Source: Aliidiomarina halalkaliphila
GTDB lineage: Bacteria > Pseudomonadota > Gammaproteobacteria > Enterobacterales > Alteromonadaceae
Reading direction: 5' to 3'
DNA length: 64,000 bases
NCBI RefSeq assembly: GCF_007096385.1
Contig: NZ_VJWL01000001.1
Span: forward strand, 1,273,488-1,337,487
Shown here piece after piece: positions 46,840 through 56,743 of this stretch. Numbering within the stretch: the first letter of the stretch is position 1; each line of letters opens with the position of its first letter. The notes beneath the pieces are model-generated. The model was not told the DNA's origin, searched no databases, and was given only the letters and a program-made list of their open reading frames with translations. The position numbers and the translations under genes are program-made.

Positions 46840-47304
46840 ATGCGTCAATCCGAGCGCAGTGCGGCAGGATTCAATCTTGTCGAACTTATGATTGTAGTAG
46901 CCATTATTGGCATTCTCAGCTCTTTTGCAATTCCCGCCTACACTGATTACAGCCAACGAGCACGCGCTGGCACCCTCATGTTGAGTTTGCAGCCGTGGCA
47001 AACGGCGATTAATCTCTGTTGGCAAATGGAAGGCTCATTAACGCCTTGCTCTACCTTTGGTCAACGGGGAATTCCCGCGGCAACAGCCCCCCTGCCTCAA
47101 GGGGTGGTCAGTTTGCAGGCAGGTAATGCGCCTGGTTCCATTCGCGCCACCTTTGAAGTACGCGACCGCACTGGCGAACCGCTTACGGTTGAGTTACAAC
47201 CAGCCGCTAGTGCGACCCAGTTGCAGTGGGTAGTACGGTGCTCTGATTTTATTAGTGAATACGATTCACAGATGCGCATTCCTCACTGTGTGGGGGCGAG
47301 CTAG
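46840..47304 (+). CDS. pilA: Type IV pilin
   Basis: Major-pilin-like subunit. The prepilin leader [10 protein letters not shown] is cut before [24 protein letters not shown], giving a mature N-terminal Phe and Glu at position 5, as type IVa pilins require. The mature part is about 144 residues. The C-terminal half contains the likely disulfide [17 protein letters not shown]; two more cysteines occur near 70-80 ([11 protein letters not shown]). Strong GGAGG site before ATG. It directly precedes pilB with 1 nt between stop and start, a closer coupling than usual. Confidence 0.93.
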   Translation: MRQSERSAAGFNLVELMIVVAIIGILSSFAIPAYTDYSQRARAGTLMLSLQPWQTAINLCWQMEGSLTPCSTFGQRGIPAATAPLPQGVVSLQAGNAPGSIRATFEVRDRTGEPLTVELQPAASATQLQWVVRCSDFISEYDSQMRIPHCVGAS

Positions 47305-47305
47305 T

Positions 47306-48304
47306 ATGTTAAGCACTGCACAACTTGACCGGGAGCTAAGTGAATTTATTGTCGGGTGTGCTCAAGGTGGCGACTCTGACTTACATCTAGAACCCCTTCC
47401 CGATGGCGCCCAATGGCGCGGTCGCTATCTCGGCACTTTGGCGCAGCGTCGTTATTTAACCTCAGCGCAAGCCATTCGTACCGTGGCGGCCATTAAAACT
47501 GCAGCAGGAATGGATACCACTGAACGGCGCCTCCCCCAAGACGGTCGCTTAACCATCTGCGCGGATCACGTACAGGTGGATTGTCGGGTTAACACCTTAG
47601 CAACTCTCCACGGCGAAAAAATTGTAATTCGGCTACAGCTGTTAGGCGAACAGGCATTGCCTTTGCACCAACTTGGACTGCTACCGGCTCAATATCGCAC
47701 AATTACTCAAGAGCTGAATAAGCAGGAAGGGTTAATTTTGGTGACCGGCCCCACTGGGAGCGGTAAAACTCGGACCCTTTACGCGATGCTGCAACACCTG
47801 AATGCCGACGAAACCAATATTTGTAGCGTGGAAGATCCAGTGGAGATAGCGCTTCCCGGCATCAATCAGGTGCCGATTCGGCCGCAAGTCGGCATGACCT
47901 TTGCCACCGCTCTGCGGGCGATGTTGCGTCAAGATCCCGATGTCCTCATGATTGGCGAAATTCGTGATCAGGAAACGGCTCAGATCGCCTGTCAAGCAGC
48001 ACAAACCGGTCATCTTGTACTCGCCACCTTGCATGCGAGTCATGCCCTCAGTGCCATTATTCGTTTGCAGCAACTCAGCGTGGAGACGCGTCAATTAGCT
48101 GCGTGCTTGAACCTTCTCATGAATCAACGGTTGTGCGTTGTTGGGCAGAAACGCCGCGGCTTATTTGATCTGCGCTTAGGCAATGGTCCGTTGCAACAAG
48201 CCCTGCTTTCCGGTATTGACCATATCGGGCCTTGTTTACGGCAACAACCGCTACAGCTTGAAGAATCTCTGCAACTAAACCTGGAGCTGAGCCCGTGTCC
48301 CTAG
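47306..48304 (+). CDS. pilB: Short PilB-type pilus assembly ATPase
   Basis: Motor ATPase for pilus extension. Only 332 residues: PilB is usually about 560-570. The N-terminal MshEN/GspE_N domains are missing; the protein begins directly with the domain containing GDSDLHLEP near 23-31. The Walker A box GPTGSGKT is at 148-155, followed by the Asp box, Walker B region DPDVLMIGEIRDQETAQIA and the His box LATLHA. The four-cysteine zinc motif of most GspE/PilB proteins is absent from the C-terminal part. No frameshift is evident, since the ATG at 47306 follows the pilA stop, so this looks like a genuinely reduced form. Confidence 0.88.
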   Translation: MLSTAQLDRELSEFIVGCAQGGDSDLHLEPLPDGAQWRGRYLGTLAQRRYLTSAQAIRTVAAIKTAAGMDTTERRLPQDGRLTICADHVQVDCRVNTLATLHGEKIVIRLQLLGEQALPLHQLGLLPAQYRTITQELNKQEGLILVTGPTGSGKTRTLYAMLQHLNADETNICSVEDPVEIALPGINQVPIRPQVGMTFATALRAMLRQDPDVLMIGEIRDQETAQIACQAAQTGHLVLATLHASHALSAIIRLQQLSVETRQLAACLNLLMNQRLCVVGQKRRGLFDLRLGNGPLQQALLSGIDHIGPCLRQQPLQLEESLQLNLELSPCP

Positions 48305-49485
48305 GCTGGTTTCGTTGGCAAGGACTTCACGGCCATGAGGGAGTTCTTAGCGGGATTATGCAGGCTAGTAACCGCACTCAGGTGCGAACACGTTTAGCTC
48401 AGCAGCAGATTCATCCGCAACGGGTGACTCCCCTTGGGCGATTACCATCTGGGCACGCCCATCGTCAGTGGCAACTTCAGTTTCTCTATCAATGGTATGA
48501 GTTACTGACGTCGGGTTTTGATCAACAAAGCGCGTGGCAATACTTACATCGCAATAGTGCCCATCGTGAATCAGCCGCAGCCACCCACAGTATTTTACGA
48601 CAACTGCAACACGGGGAATCTCTGGCCAGCGCATTAGCCCAACATCCTATTTTTCCACCCCATTTGGGTATGTGGGTTGGTGTTGGTGAGCATACTGGGC
48701 GATTACCACAGGTACTGTACACCTTGCATCACACGTTGCAGAGCCAGTTAGTGCGCTCGCAACGATTGCGCGCAGCGCTAAGGTACCCGTTGCTTGTTCT
48801 CGCCGTAGCAGTGCTGATGATTATTACCATGGTGGCTTTTCTATTGCCCCGGTTTGCGGAAATTTATACGCAATTGAACGTCACCCTGCCGCAACTGACT
48901 CACGCGCTACTGCAACTTAATAACCCATCGCTCCTCATCATAATTGCCGTCGTACTCATGGTGCTTTTCGGGTTTACACTTGTGCTAGGTCGCCGTTGGC
49001 ACGGGTGGTTATACCAAGCACGATCTTGCACCCGCATCTATCGTCTGCCGCTTCTCGGCAGCTACCTTCGTCGGTTCCAGCTGTTACAAGATTTGCGCAT
49101 GCTCACACTGGCCCTGGATAGTCATATTCCTTTGCATGAAAGCATGCAATATATGGCACGGTTTTCAGACAGTGGTTATTGGCGCGAACGCTGGCAGCGT
49201 TGTGGCAAAATGCTTGAAACCGGTGTGTCATTCTTGATTTGTAGCTCCCGCATTGGTATTCCCAATCCGCTCTGTCAGGCGATCGCCATTGGTGAAGCCA
49301 GTGGCCGCTTAACCACACAACTGGGGTTTGCCATCACCCAACTAGAGCGACAGCAGGATGAGCAGCAACAGCGATTTCTTGGACTCCTTCCTACGCTCGT
49401 GCTAATTGTCGTGAGTATCATTACGTTATTACTGCTATTAGCTTTATACTTACCCTTGTTTCAACTCGGACAAATCGTCGGGTAA
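48295..49485 (+). CDS. pilC: Type IV pilus inner-membrane platform protein
   Basis: Polytopic GspF/PilC-family protein that couples the ATPase to pilin assembly. The 396-residue product has two homologous cytoplasmic/membrane halves, with hydrophobic spans at LLVLAVAVLMIITMVAFLLP, LLIIIAVVLMVLFGFTLVLG and a C-terminal TLVLIVVSIITLLLLLALYLPLF. Start is a GTG at 48295 that overlaps the last 10 nt of pilB and has GGAG upstream. Fits the pilABCD operon. Confidence 0.93.
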   Translation: MSLGWFRWQGLHGHEGVLSGIMQASNRTQVRTRLAQQQIHPQRVTPLGRLPSGHAHRQWQLQFLYQWYELLTSGFDQQSAWQYLHRNSAHRESAAATHSILRQLQHGESLASALAQHPIFPPHLGMWVGVGEHTGRLPQVLYTLHHTLQSQLVRSQRLRAALRYPLLVLAVAVLMIITMVAFLLPRFAEIYTQLNVTLPQLTHALLQLNNPSLLIIIAVVLMVLFGFTLVLGRRWHGWLYQARSCTRIYRLPLLGSYLRRFQLLQDLRMLTLALDSHIPLHESMQYMARFSDSGYWRERWQRCGKMLETGVSFLICSSRIGIPNPLCQAIAIGEASGRLTTQLGFAITQLERQQDEQQQRFLGLLPTLVLIVVSIITLLLLLALYLPLFQLGQIVG

Positions 49486-49517
49486 ACGGCCCTAGAATAA
49501 AAATAACGAGGACGCCC

Positions 49518-50372
49518 ATGGAATTTTTTGATTATTACCCACATGCGACTTGGATTGTCGCGCTGCTGCTCGGCCTTATTTTTGGTAGCTTTGGGAATGT
49601 CGTCATCGGACGCTTACCGCGCATGCTTGAACGCCAATGGAAAGAAGATTGCGCAGGCGTTCAAGGCCTTGAGGAAAGCACTAAGGAACGTTATAACCTA
49701 GCCTATCCCAAGTCACATTGCCCGTCCTGCCTCACACCTATCCGTTGGTACGACAATGTTCCCGTGCTTAGCTACTTACTGCTAAAAGGCCGTTGTCGCG
49801 CTTGTGGTACGCACATCAGTGTGCGTTACCCGCTCACCGAATTGGCTACTGCCGGGCTTGCGGTAATGGCAATAGGCGTATTTGGCTTCGGCCCCCTCGG
49901 CTTAGCCTATGGCATATTACTGTACGTACTCCTCCTGCTGACACTGATCGACGCAGAACATATGTTGTTACCGGATCAACTCACCCTCCCGCTCCTGTGG
50001 TTAGGTCTTTTGCTGAGCATTTCTGTTCTGCCCGTTACTCCAGTTGACGCCATCATCGGTGCCGCCGCGGGGTACCTCGTATTGTGGTCAGTGTACTGGC
50101 TGTTTCGTTTGCTCACGGGTAAAGAAGGCATGGGTTATGGCGACTTTAAATTACTCGCGGTACTCGGGGCTTGGCTCGGATGGCACGCATTACCACTCAT
50201 TGTATTACTTTCGTCATTAGTGGGCGCCCTCTATGGTATGGTGTTGTTAGCAACGAAAAAGCATGGGCGTGACCGACCTATGCCCTTTGGCCCTTTCCTT
50301 GCCATCGCAGGAGCCATCAGCTTGTTTTTCGGTCAAGATATTTACCAATGGTATTGGAGCTTCTATCTGTGA
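49518..50372 (+). CDS. pilD: Prepilin leader peptidase/N-methyltransferase
   Basis: Cuts the leader of prepilins and methylates the new N-terminus. The 284-residue membrane protein has FGSFGNVVIGRLPRM near 22-36, the two CxxC pairs in CPSCLTPIRWYDNVPVLSY and CRACGTHISVRYPLTE, and the aspartate protease residues in LTLIDAEHMLLPDQLT and the GxGD-type MGYGDFKLLA. All catalytic features are present. In GSFGNVV the usual Leu is Gly, a minor change. Confidence 0.95.
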   Translation: MEFFDYYPHATWIVALLLGLIFGSFGNVVIGRLPRMLERQWKEDCAGVQGLEESTKERYNLAYPKSHCPSCLTPIRWYDNVPVLSYLLLKGRCRACGTHISVRYPLTELATAGLAVMAIGVFGFGPLGLAYGILLYVLLLLTLIDAEHMLLPDQLTLPLLWLGLLLSISVLPVTPVDAIIGAAAGYLVLWSVYWLFRLLTGKEGMGYGDFKLLAVLGAWLGWHALPLIVLLSSLVGALYGMVLLATKKHGRDRPMPFGPFLAIAGAISLFFGQDIYQWYWSFYL

Positions 50373-50977
50373 GTGAACCTTACGTAGTAGGCGTTACCGG
50401 CGGAATTGGGTCCGGTAAAACGACGATAACCAATCAATTTTTGCGCTTAGGCATCGATATCGTCGATGCGGATGAGTGCGCACGGGCCGTTGTTCAGCCG
50501 AACAGCCCCTTATTGCACGACATTCGTGCAGCCTTTGGGGCAGACGTGTTTCACCCAAACGGCGAGCTTGATCGCGCGGCATTGCGGGCGCTAATTTTTT
50601 CTGATGAAAACGCCAAATTAACGCTTAACGGAATTATGCATCCAGCGATTCGCAAGGAATTACTTGCGCAAATCGCCCAAGCGACTTCGCCATACGTTAT
50701 ACTCTCTGCGCCTTTGCTCCTAGAAAACAATCTTGATCGTCTATGCGACCGAGTGTTGGTCATTGATGTACCCGAATCTGTACAAGTCGAACGCACCATC
50801 GCCCGTGATCATGTTCCAGAATCGCAAGTTCGGGCCATTATGGCCGCGCAAATAAGTCGTAAATCTCGCTTGGCGCGGGCCGACGACATTATCGACAATA
50901 CCCAGCCAGTTTCGGCACTTGTAGAACTTGTGGCTAGCCTCCACCAACAATATCTGGGCTTTGCGAAGTCGAAATGA
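50369..50977 (+). CDS. coaE: Dephospho-CoA kinase
   Basis: Last step of coenzyme A synthesis. The 202-residue product starts VSEPYVVGVTGGIGSGKTT with the P-loop at 11-19, and has the typical DIVDADECARAVVQPNSPLL and LSAPLLLENNLDRLCDRVLVIDVPE stretches. The GTG start overlaps the pilD stop as GTGA and is preceded by GGAG, so the start is well supported. The pilD-coaE-zapD-yacG order is conserved in gammaproteobacteria. Confidence 0.95.
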   Translation: MSEPYVVGVTGGIGSGKTTITNQFLRLGIDIVDADECARAVVQPNSPLLHDIRAAFGADVFHPNGELDRAALRALIFSDENAKLTLNGIMHPAIRKELLAQIAQATSPYVILSAPLLLENNLDRLCDRVLVIDVPESVQVERTIARDHVPESQVRAIMAAQISRKSRLARADDIIDNTQPVSALVELVASLHQQYLGFAKSK

Positions 50978-51016
50978 ATCGCTATCATGTAAGAGAACTT
51001 TCGGAATAAGAATAAG

Positions 51017-51778
51017 ATGGACTGGATCGCCTACGAACATCCGTTAGATGAGAAAACACGGGTTTATTTGCGTATCGAGGCCTTACTCTTGCAGATTGAA
51101 GCAGGCGTAGATGGCGTGGATGCCGTTCGTTATCCGTTGTTTTTCGGTGGACTCTTTAATCTCCTCGATCTGCTCGAGCGCACTGACGTGCGTGCAGATC
51201 TCATCAAAGACTTGGAGCGCCGTGAAGGACGCTTACAAGCCTATATCAATCATCCCGCCGTAGACCAAGCCACCTTGCATGCTATCCACGGCGAGTTACA
51301 ACGTGTGTTGCAGGCATTATGCGAGGGTCACAAGTTCGGTTATGCGCTGCGCGAGAACCGGTTCTTAGCCACTGTCAGGCAGCGAATGGGGGTGATGGGT
51401 GGTCAGTGCCATAACGAACTTCCCGAACTCAAACTTTGGTTACAACAATCGACACAAGCACGCAGTGAACAAGCACAGCTTTGGTTTGAACAGCTCAGTG
51501 TGCTGCAACATGCCTTACGAGTAGAACTCAAAATGTTACGTGAGCAGGCGGAATTTCAAAGCTTGGTCGCCGAAAATGGGAGTTGGCAAAGCAATGATGA
51601 GAAGTTATCCTTGCTGCGCATTCGCGTTCCTGCTGAGTTACCCGTATTTCCACTAATCAGCGGTCACCGTCAACGCTTTAGCATTCGCTTTATGCACAGC
51701 CAAGGTATGCAAGGTAGCCAAGAGCGAATCAGTTATAATGAACAGGTACCTTTTCAGCTCGCACGATGCCAAGGATAA
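51017..51778 (+). CDS. zapD: Cell division protein ZapD
   Basis: Cytoplasmic protein that bundles FtsZ filaments. The 253-residue product begins MDWIAYEHPLDEKTRVYLRIEALLLQ and shows NHPAVDQATLHAIHGEL and the C-terminal domain RFSIRFMHSQGMQGSQERISYNEQVPFQLARC, all typical of the family. It lies downstream of coaE, followed by a 130-bp gap before yacG. Confidence 0.94.
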   Translation: MDWIAYEHPLDEKTRVYLRIEALLLQIEAGVDGVDAVRYPLFFGGLFNLLDLLERTDVRADLIKDLERREGRLQAYINHPAVDQATLHAIHGELQRVLQALCEGHKFGYALRENRFLATVRQRMGVMGGQCHNELPELKLWLQQSTQARSEQAQLWFEQLSVLQHALRVELKMLREQAEFQSLVAENGSWQSNDEKLSLLRIRVPAELPVFPLISGHRQRFSIRFMHSQGMQGSQERISYNEQVPFQLARCQG

Positions 51779-51785
51779 CCCTAAG

Positions 51786-51802
51786 CCAACGCCATGCGTT
51801 GG
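51786..51802. repeat. Isolated CCAACGC-NNN-GCGTTGG palindrome
   Basis: The 17-bp dyad CCAACGC-CAT-GCGTTGG sits 8 nt past the zapD stop. The same arms, with loops ACC, AGT or GGT, occur in family B repeats at 29922, 33453 and 33805, suggesting this is a solitary remnant or a small mobile hairpin. Confidence 0.6.
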
Positions 51803-51910
51803 GAACAACGAGCACGTATAGTGCACTCGACCAATCCGCTTCGTTTATCATGAACCGTATCAACTAAGTTTAAAATCTAAACTAATAAACTAAAAAGTAA
51901 CCGTTGTATT

Positions 51911-52099
51911 ATGAATAAAGTCACTATAGTTGCCTGTCCCACCTGCAATACGCCCGTTCGCTGGGAACCCGCATCCAAGTTTCGCCCATTTTGCAGTGAA
52001 CGCTGTAAATTAATTGATCTTGGTGAGTGGGCAAGTGAAGAAAAGCGCATTCCTGGCGACGATATTCCACCTCACGCCAACGACGACGAAAACATCTAG
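51911..52099 (+). CDS. yacG: DNA gyrase inhibitor YacG
   Basis: The 62-residue zinc protein has the four cysteines in [12 protein letters not shown] (CxxC) and [18 protein letters not shown] (CxxxC), followed by a flexible acidic tail. The E. coli homologue binds GyrB and blocks DNA binding. Normal family length. Converges on the mutT homologue. Confidence 0.95.
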   Translation: MNKVTIVACPTCNTPVRWEPASKFRPFCSERCKLIDLGEWASEEKRIPGDDIPPHANDDENI

Positions 52100-52165
52100 C
52101 TCATTGTTAAGTTTGCCGCCTCCTAAGCCTGACACAGGAAGCCTAGCGGGCAATTCATGGGCGAG

Positions 52166-52594
52166 CTATGCCGAGGGATCAGACGTCCTTGCAGTCGAAC
52201 GCGAAGGTAAGCTCAGTACCGCTTCAAGAATTGGCCCGTTGGCCGGTGGAAAGGTGTAATTTATAAGATCGGGGCGTGCTACCCAACGCCATGGCTGACC
52301 TTCATTGCCCTGAATTTTTCCTGAAAACTCGGTGACGTGCCAAACATCTAGCAGCACCGACTTATCCGAATAGTTATGCGCAACTTTCAGCATCGGGGTA
52401 GCATGACCTACATGAAGATTAAGCTCTTCTTGCAGTTCACGCACGAGCGCCACCACCACGTTTTCACCATCTTCGACTTTACCCCCGGGAAACTCCCAGA
52501 AGCCGCCTTGATGTTGTGATTGGGCGCGTTGGCTAATCAGAATATCACCGTCGGCGTTTTCAATCACACCGACGGCTACATGGACATGTTTCAT
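52166..52594 (-). CDS. mutT: MutT-type Nudix hydrolase (8-oxo-dGTP diphosphatase)
   Basis: Removes oxidised GTP/dGTP from the nucleotide pool. The 142-residue product starts MKHVHVAVGVIENADGDILISQRA, followed by the substrate-binding GGFWEFPGGKVEDGE and the Nudix box GGKVEDGENVVVALVRELQEEL near 38-59. ATG at 52594 is chosen by family start; a longer frame that would overlap secA is rejected. It follows secA by 14 nt, so it is probably cotranscribed with it, the usual secA-mutT order. Confidence 0.94.
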   Translation of the reverse strand: MKHVHVAVGVIENADGDILISQRAQSQHQGGFWEFPGGKVEDGENVVVALVRELQEELNLHVGHATPMLKVAHNYSDKSVLLDVWHVTEFSGKIQGNEGQPWRWVARPDLINYTFPPANGPILEAVLSLPSRSTARTSDPSA

Positions 52595-52608
52595 GGATAT
52601 CAGCGAAC

Positions 52609-55326
52609 TTAGTTTAGTTTGCCGTGGCAATGTTTGTACTTCTTGCCGGAACCGCAAGGGCAAGGATCGTTGCGGCCGACTTTCTCACCGTCGCGCACCA
52701 CAGGCTGACCACTCGCGCCTTGTTCCGCACTTGGGTTCGAGGCACTTTCATGTTGGAAGCTACGCGGTGTTTTCGATTCTTGCTCGCGACGTTTCGCTTC
52801 CATTTGCTCCACATCTTCCTCGGCACGTACTTTCACCTTGCTGAGAATACTAATGACTTCGAGCTTCAACGCTTCAAGCATATCGGTAAACAAGTTATAG
52901 GCCTCACGCTTATACTCTTGTTTTGGATTCTTGTTAGCATAGCCGCGTAAATGGATACCTTGACGCAGATGATCCATGGCCGCCAAATGCTCTTTCCAAT
53001 GAGAGTCTAAGCTTTGCAGCATCACTGCTTTTTCAAAGTGGCGTAGAACTTTCTCGCCGACTTGCACTTCTTTCTCTTGGTAGCTTTTTAGTACTTCTTC
53101 GAGAATCTTTTCACGGAGTAACTCTTCAAATAATTTTTCGTCTTCGTCGAGCCATTGTTGAATCGGTAACTCCAAATCGAAATCTGAGCGCAGGCGATCC
53201 TCAAGCCCAGCGACATTCCACATTTCTTCCAGTGACTGCGGCGGAATATATTCATTGATCACACGATTCACGACATCTTCACGAATGACATCAATAGTTT
53301 CTTTGATATCGTCGCCTTCAAGAAGCTCATTGCGCTGCTCATAGACCACTTTACGTTGGTCGTTGGCCACATCATCGTATTCAAGTAATTGCTTACGGAT
53401 ATCAAAGTTACGGGCTTCAACTTTGCGTTGGGCGTTCTCAATTGCTTTTGTTACCCAAGGATGCTCAATGGCTTCACCATCTTTCATTCCCAAGCGCTTC
53501 ATCATCGCACCCATCCGATCCGACGCAAAGATACGCATCAAGCTATCGTCGAGCGACAAGTAGAACCGTGATGAACCTGGATCGCCCTGACGACCTGAAC
53601 GACCGCGCAACTGATTATCAATACGACGGGATTCATGACGCTCGGTACCAATGATATGCAAACCACCGGCTGCCACTACTTCATCGTGACGGGTGCGCCA
53701 GTCTTCTTTGATCTTCTTGATTTGCTCATCAGTTGGGTTCTCGAGGGCATCGATTTCCATCATCCAGTTACCGCCCAACATAATGTCGGTTCCGCGACCT
53801 GCCATGTTGGTGGCAATGGTGACCGCGCCGGACATACCCGCGCGGGCAATAATCTCTGCTTCTTTTTCGTGGAACTTCGCATTCAGAACTTGGTGTTTAA
53901 TTTTTTCTTTCTTCAAAAAACGCGACACCAATTCGGAACTTTCAATTGAACTAGTACCCACCAAAATAGGCCGACCCGCATCGCGCTGCGTGCGGATATC
54001 TTCCACAATGGCTTTGTATTTTTCCTCAGCAGTGAGGAAGATCAAATCCGGCATGTCTTCGCGAACCATAGGCTTATTCGTCGGTACCACGACGGTTTCT
54101 AAACCATAAATCGACTGGAATTCAAACGCTTCGGTATCTGCCGTACCTGTCATCCCCGCCAACTTTTCGTACAAACGGAAATAGTTCTGGAACGTAATCG
54201 AGGCCAAGGTTTGGTTCTCGTTTTGGATTTTCACCCCTTCCTTCGCTTCCACCGCTTGGTGTAAACCTTCAGACCAGCGACGGCCTTCCATCGTACGGCC
54301 AGTATGCTCATCAACAATAACGATTTGATCATCTTTAACGATGTAGTCCACGTCTTTTTGGAACAAGTGATGGGCGCGCAGAGCGGCGTTCACATGATGG
54401 AGTAACGCAATGTTACTTGCCGAATAGAGAGAATCGCCTTCTTGCAATAAGCCATTTTCAATCAGAATTTGCTCAATATGCTCTTGCCCGTGCTCGGTGA
54501 GGTATAGCTGACGGGCTTTCTCATCAATGGTGAAATCACCAACCTCGTCGCCTTCCTCTTCTTTGCCATCTTCATTGGCTTGACGCGTTAACTGAGGAAC
54601 CAAGGTATTAATCTGTTTGTAAAGCTCCGAGGAATCATCCGTTGGGCCAGAAATAATCAACGGTGTCCGCGCTTCATCAATGAGGATTGAATCGACTTCA
54701 TCGACAATAGCATAATGCAGGTCACGCTGAACCCGCTCGTCTTTAGTAAACGCCATATTGTCGCGCAGGTAGTCAAAACCGAATTCGTTATTGGTGCCAT
54801 AGAGAATGTCGCAGCTGTATGCCTCTTTCTTCTCTTTTGGGTGCATGCCTGCCACATTGCAGCCCACCGTCATACCTAGAAACTCAAAGAAGGGACGGCT
54901 CCAATCGGCGTCGCGACGAGCAAGGTAATCGTTCACCGTAATAATATGCACACCGCGACCGGTAAGTGCATTCAAATACGCAGGCAACAGCGCGGTTAGG
55001 GTTTTACCTTCACCGGTGCGCATTTCTGAGATTTTGTGTTGATGCAGAATCATGCCACCAATCAGCTGCACATCGAAAGGTCGCATTTCAAAGATTCGTT
55101 TACTTGCTTCGCGCGCGACAGCAAAGGCTTCGTTGAGCAAGCTATCTAAGTTCTCACCGGCTTCGACGCGCTGCTTCAGTTCGGCACTTTTGGCTTGCAG
55201 TTCTTCATCGCTCAAGCTCTCAAACGTCGACTCCATAGCGTTAATTTGCTCGACTTGTTTGCGTGCGATGCGGATGATTCGATCGTTGCGGCTACCAAAA
55301 ATGCGTTTAAAAAGACTACCTAACAT
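52609..55326 (-). CDS. secA: Preprotein translocase ATPase SecA
   Basis: Motor of the Sec export pathway. The 905-residue product has the Walker A region [17 protein letters not shown] near 102-118, the DEAD-like [19 protein letters not shown] near 209-227, the [10 protein letters not shown] motif near 510 and the C-terminal zinc site [14 protein letters not shown]. Length and domain order are normal. No upstream secM gene was found; the M23 peptidase gene comes first instead. Confidence 0.97.
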   Translation of the reverse strand: MLGSLFKRIFGSRNDRIIRIARKQVEQINAMESTFESLSDEELQAKSAELKQRVEAGENLDSLLNEAFAVAREASKRIFEMRPFDVQLIGGMILHQHKISEMRTGEGKTLTALLPAYLNALTGRGVHIITVNDYLARRDADWSRPFFEFLGMTVGCNVAGMHPKEKKEAYSCDILYGTNNEFGFDYLRDNMAFTKDERVQRDLHYAIVDEVDSILIDEARTPLIISGPTDDSSELYKQINTLVPQLTRQANEDGKEEEGDEVGDFTIDEKARQLYLTEHGQEHIEQILIENGLLQEGDSLYSASNIALLHHVNAALRAHHLFQKDVDYIVKDDQIVIVDEHTGRTMEGRRWSEGLHQAVEAKEGVKIQNENQTLASITFQNYFRLYEKLAGMTGTADTEAFEFQSIYGLETVVVPTNKPMVREDMPDLIFLTAEEKYKAIVEDIRTQRDAGRPILVGTSSIESSELVSRFLKKEKIKHQVLNAKFHEKEAEIIARAGMSGAVTIATNMAGRGTDIMLGGNWMMEIDALENPTDEQIKKIKEDWRTRHDEVVAAGGLHIIGTERHESRRIDNQLRGRSGRQGDPGSSRFYLSLDDSLMRIFASDRMGAMMKRLGMKDGEAIEHPWVTKAIENAQRKVEARNFDIRKQLLEYDDVANDQRKVVYEQRNELLEGDDIKETIDVIREDVVNRVINEYIPPQSLEEMWNVAGLEDRLRSDFDLELPIQQWLDEDEKLFEELLREKILEEVLKSYQEKEVQVGEKVLRHFEKAVMLQSLDSHWKEHLAAMDHLRQGIHLRGYANKNPKQEYKREAYNLFTDMLEALKLEVISILSKVKVRAEEDVEQMEAKRREQESKTPRSFQHESASNPSAEQGASGQPVVRDGEKVGRNDPCPCGSGKKYKHCHGKLN

Positions 55327-55368
55327 GTGAATTCAGATTCCTGTAAAAATGCGTATTCAGAATTTCGC

Positions 55369-55396
55369 AAAATAAAACGGCACCCCAAAGGTGCCG
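55369..55396 (-). terminator. Terminator between the M23 peptidase gene and secA
   Basis: Stem CGGCACC (55378-55384) / GGTGCCG (55390-55396), loop CCAAA, followed on the minus strand by TTTTATTTT. Position 22 nt past the peptidase stop. Confidence 0.8.
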
Positions 55397-55418
55397 GAGT
55401 CATTCAAGGGATTCTACA

Positions 55419-56348
55419 CTACTCGCCCGACACTTGCCGAAATACAAATGACGATGGATTCACGTGGCGACCGTTTTCCAATACCTCATAGTGCACGTGC
55501 GGCCCCGTGGAGCGGCCGACGCTGCCCACACGAGCGATGGTCTGCCCTCGGGTTACCACATCCCCTACTTGCACATCAATCGACTTCATATGCCCGTAGC
55601 GGGTACGTAATCCCGCGCCATGGTCAATTTCAACGAGGTTGCCGTAACCTGCACGGCGTCCTGCAAAGGTAACAATACCCGCACCTGTTGCAATGACTGG
55701 GCTGCCTTCTGGCGCCGCGAAATCAATACCACGGTGCATGGTCGGGTTACCATGGAACGGATCTTTGCGCACACCATACTGAGAGGACAACCAACCTTCA
55801 ACAATAGGACGACCTGCAATGAAGCGCTCTCCTTCGATATGGTGACTCAATAATAAAGATTCAAGGAGGCGAAGTTGTTTTTGTCGTGACGCTAACTGTT
55901 CAAGCACCGCATCGATATCGGCAAGAACTTGGTGTTCACCCACAACCGGCCATTCCAGCATAGGTTGATCAGGACCACCCACGGGCATCGGCTGGCTAAA
56001 GTCAAATTCACCTTGATCCAATTGGGTCGCCGATGCGAGGCGTTGGCTTAGCGCTTCTAGGCGCATAATTTGCGCCTGGATATCCCCTAATTTCATGGAC
56101 ATCGCTGTAAGTTCACGCTGCGCTTGTGCACGCACTTGCTGCACTGCATCACTTTGCATCGCCAAATCACGCTGATGTTGTTGAATGCGTTCTTGTGCAA
56201 TTAAGGCGTTCACACCTTTATCTTGCCAGGGTTGATGGTAGGCGATCGCAATAAACGCAGCGATACCTAAAAATGACAGTATGCGGCGATTTGTGAATCT
56301 TATTTTGAAGCGTACCTTTTTACCACGGTACAAGATTGCTAAACTCAT
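55419..56348 (-). CDS. M23 family peptidase, membrane-anchored
   Basis: LytM-type zinc peptidase, active on peptidoglycan cross-links in related proteins. The 309-residue product has an N-terminal anchor (ILSFLGIAAFIAIAYH, about 23-38), a coiled-coil region (about 45-105) and a C-terminal LytM domain. The zinc ligands are visible: H and D in MHRGIDFAAP near 222-231, and the His-x-His in GPHVHYEVLENG near 285. TRYGHM carries the other catalytic His. The family often sits between lpxC and secA. It is divergent from the dciA-like gene with only 27 bp between starts. Confidence 0.94.
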   Translation of the reverse strand: MSLAILYRGKKVRFKIRFTNRRILSFLGIAAFIAIAYHQPWQDKGVNALIAQERIQQHQRDLAMQSDAVQQVRAQAQRELTAMSMKLGDIQAQIMRLEALSQRLASATQLDQGEFDFSQPMPVGGPDQPMLEWPVVGEHQVLADIDAVLEQLASRQKQLRLLESLLLSHHIEGERFIAGRPIVEGWLSSQYGVRKDPFHGNPTMHRGIDFAAPEGSPVIATGAGIVTFAGRRAGYGNLVEIDHGAGLRTRYGHMKSIDVQVGDVVTRGQTIARVGSVGRSTGPHVHYEVLENGRHVNPSSFVFRQVSGE

Positions 56349-56375
56349 GCAATATCCTAACTTAGTGCGCGAATT

Positions 56376-56678
56376 ATGTTGCGAAAACCACCCAAAACAG
56401 TGCAGTCGTTATTAAACGACAGTCCACTTGCTCGACTACAAAAGAAACAATCTGTGCAAGAGCGACTACAAGCACTCTGGTCAGAAACAGTTCCTGCTGA
56501 TCTTCACGCCAACTCGCGCTGTCTCTCGGTTCAGGGTCAGACCCTATTTGTTGTTGCTCGAAGCGGGGTCTGGGCTACCCGTATCCGCCTCATGCAAACT
56601 CATATTATGGCGAAATTCAATCAATTACCAGACACAAATGTTCGTAGTCTGGATGTGAAGATTCGCCCTCACTTATAA
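56376..56678 (+). CDS. DciA-like protein (DUF721)
   Basis: The 100-residue product matches DUF721: LQALWSETVPADLHANSRCLSVQGQTLFVVARSGVWATRIRLMQ. Known members load the replicative helicase DnaB in bacteria that lack DnaC, so this is a helicase-loader candidate. It is shorter than many DciA proteins and has little of the disordered C-terminal tail. The position between lpxC and the M23 peptidase/secA genes fits family context in gammaproteobacteria. Confidence 0.85.
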   Translation: MLRKPPKTVQSLLNDSPLARLQKKQSVQERLQALWSETVPADLHANSRCLSVQGQTLFVVARSGVWATRIRLMQTHIMAKFNQLPDTNVRSLDVKIRPHL

Positions 56679-56704
56679 CGCCCGTTTTATCGGCCTTGAG
56701 CCAA

Positions 56705-56738
56705 TGAAAAAGGCCGCGTGAATTAAACGCGGCCTTTC
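56705..56738. terminator. Bidirectional terminator between dciA-like gene and lpxC
   Basis: Stem AAAGGCCGCG (56709-56718) / CGCGGCCTTT (56728-56737) with A residues before and T-rich sequence after. It serves two convergent genes. Confidence 0.87.
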
Positions 56739-56743
56739 TCTAT

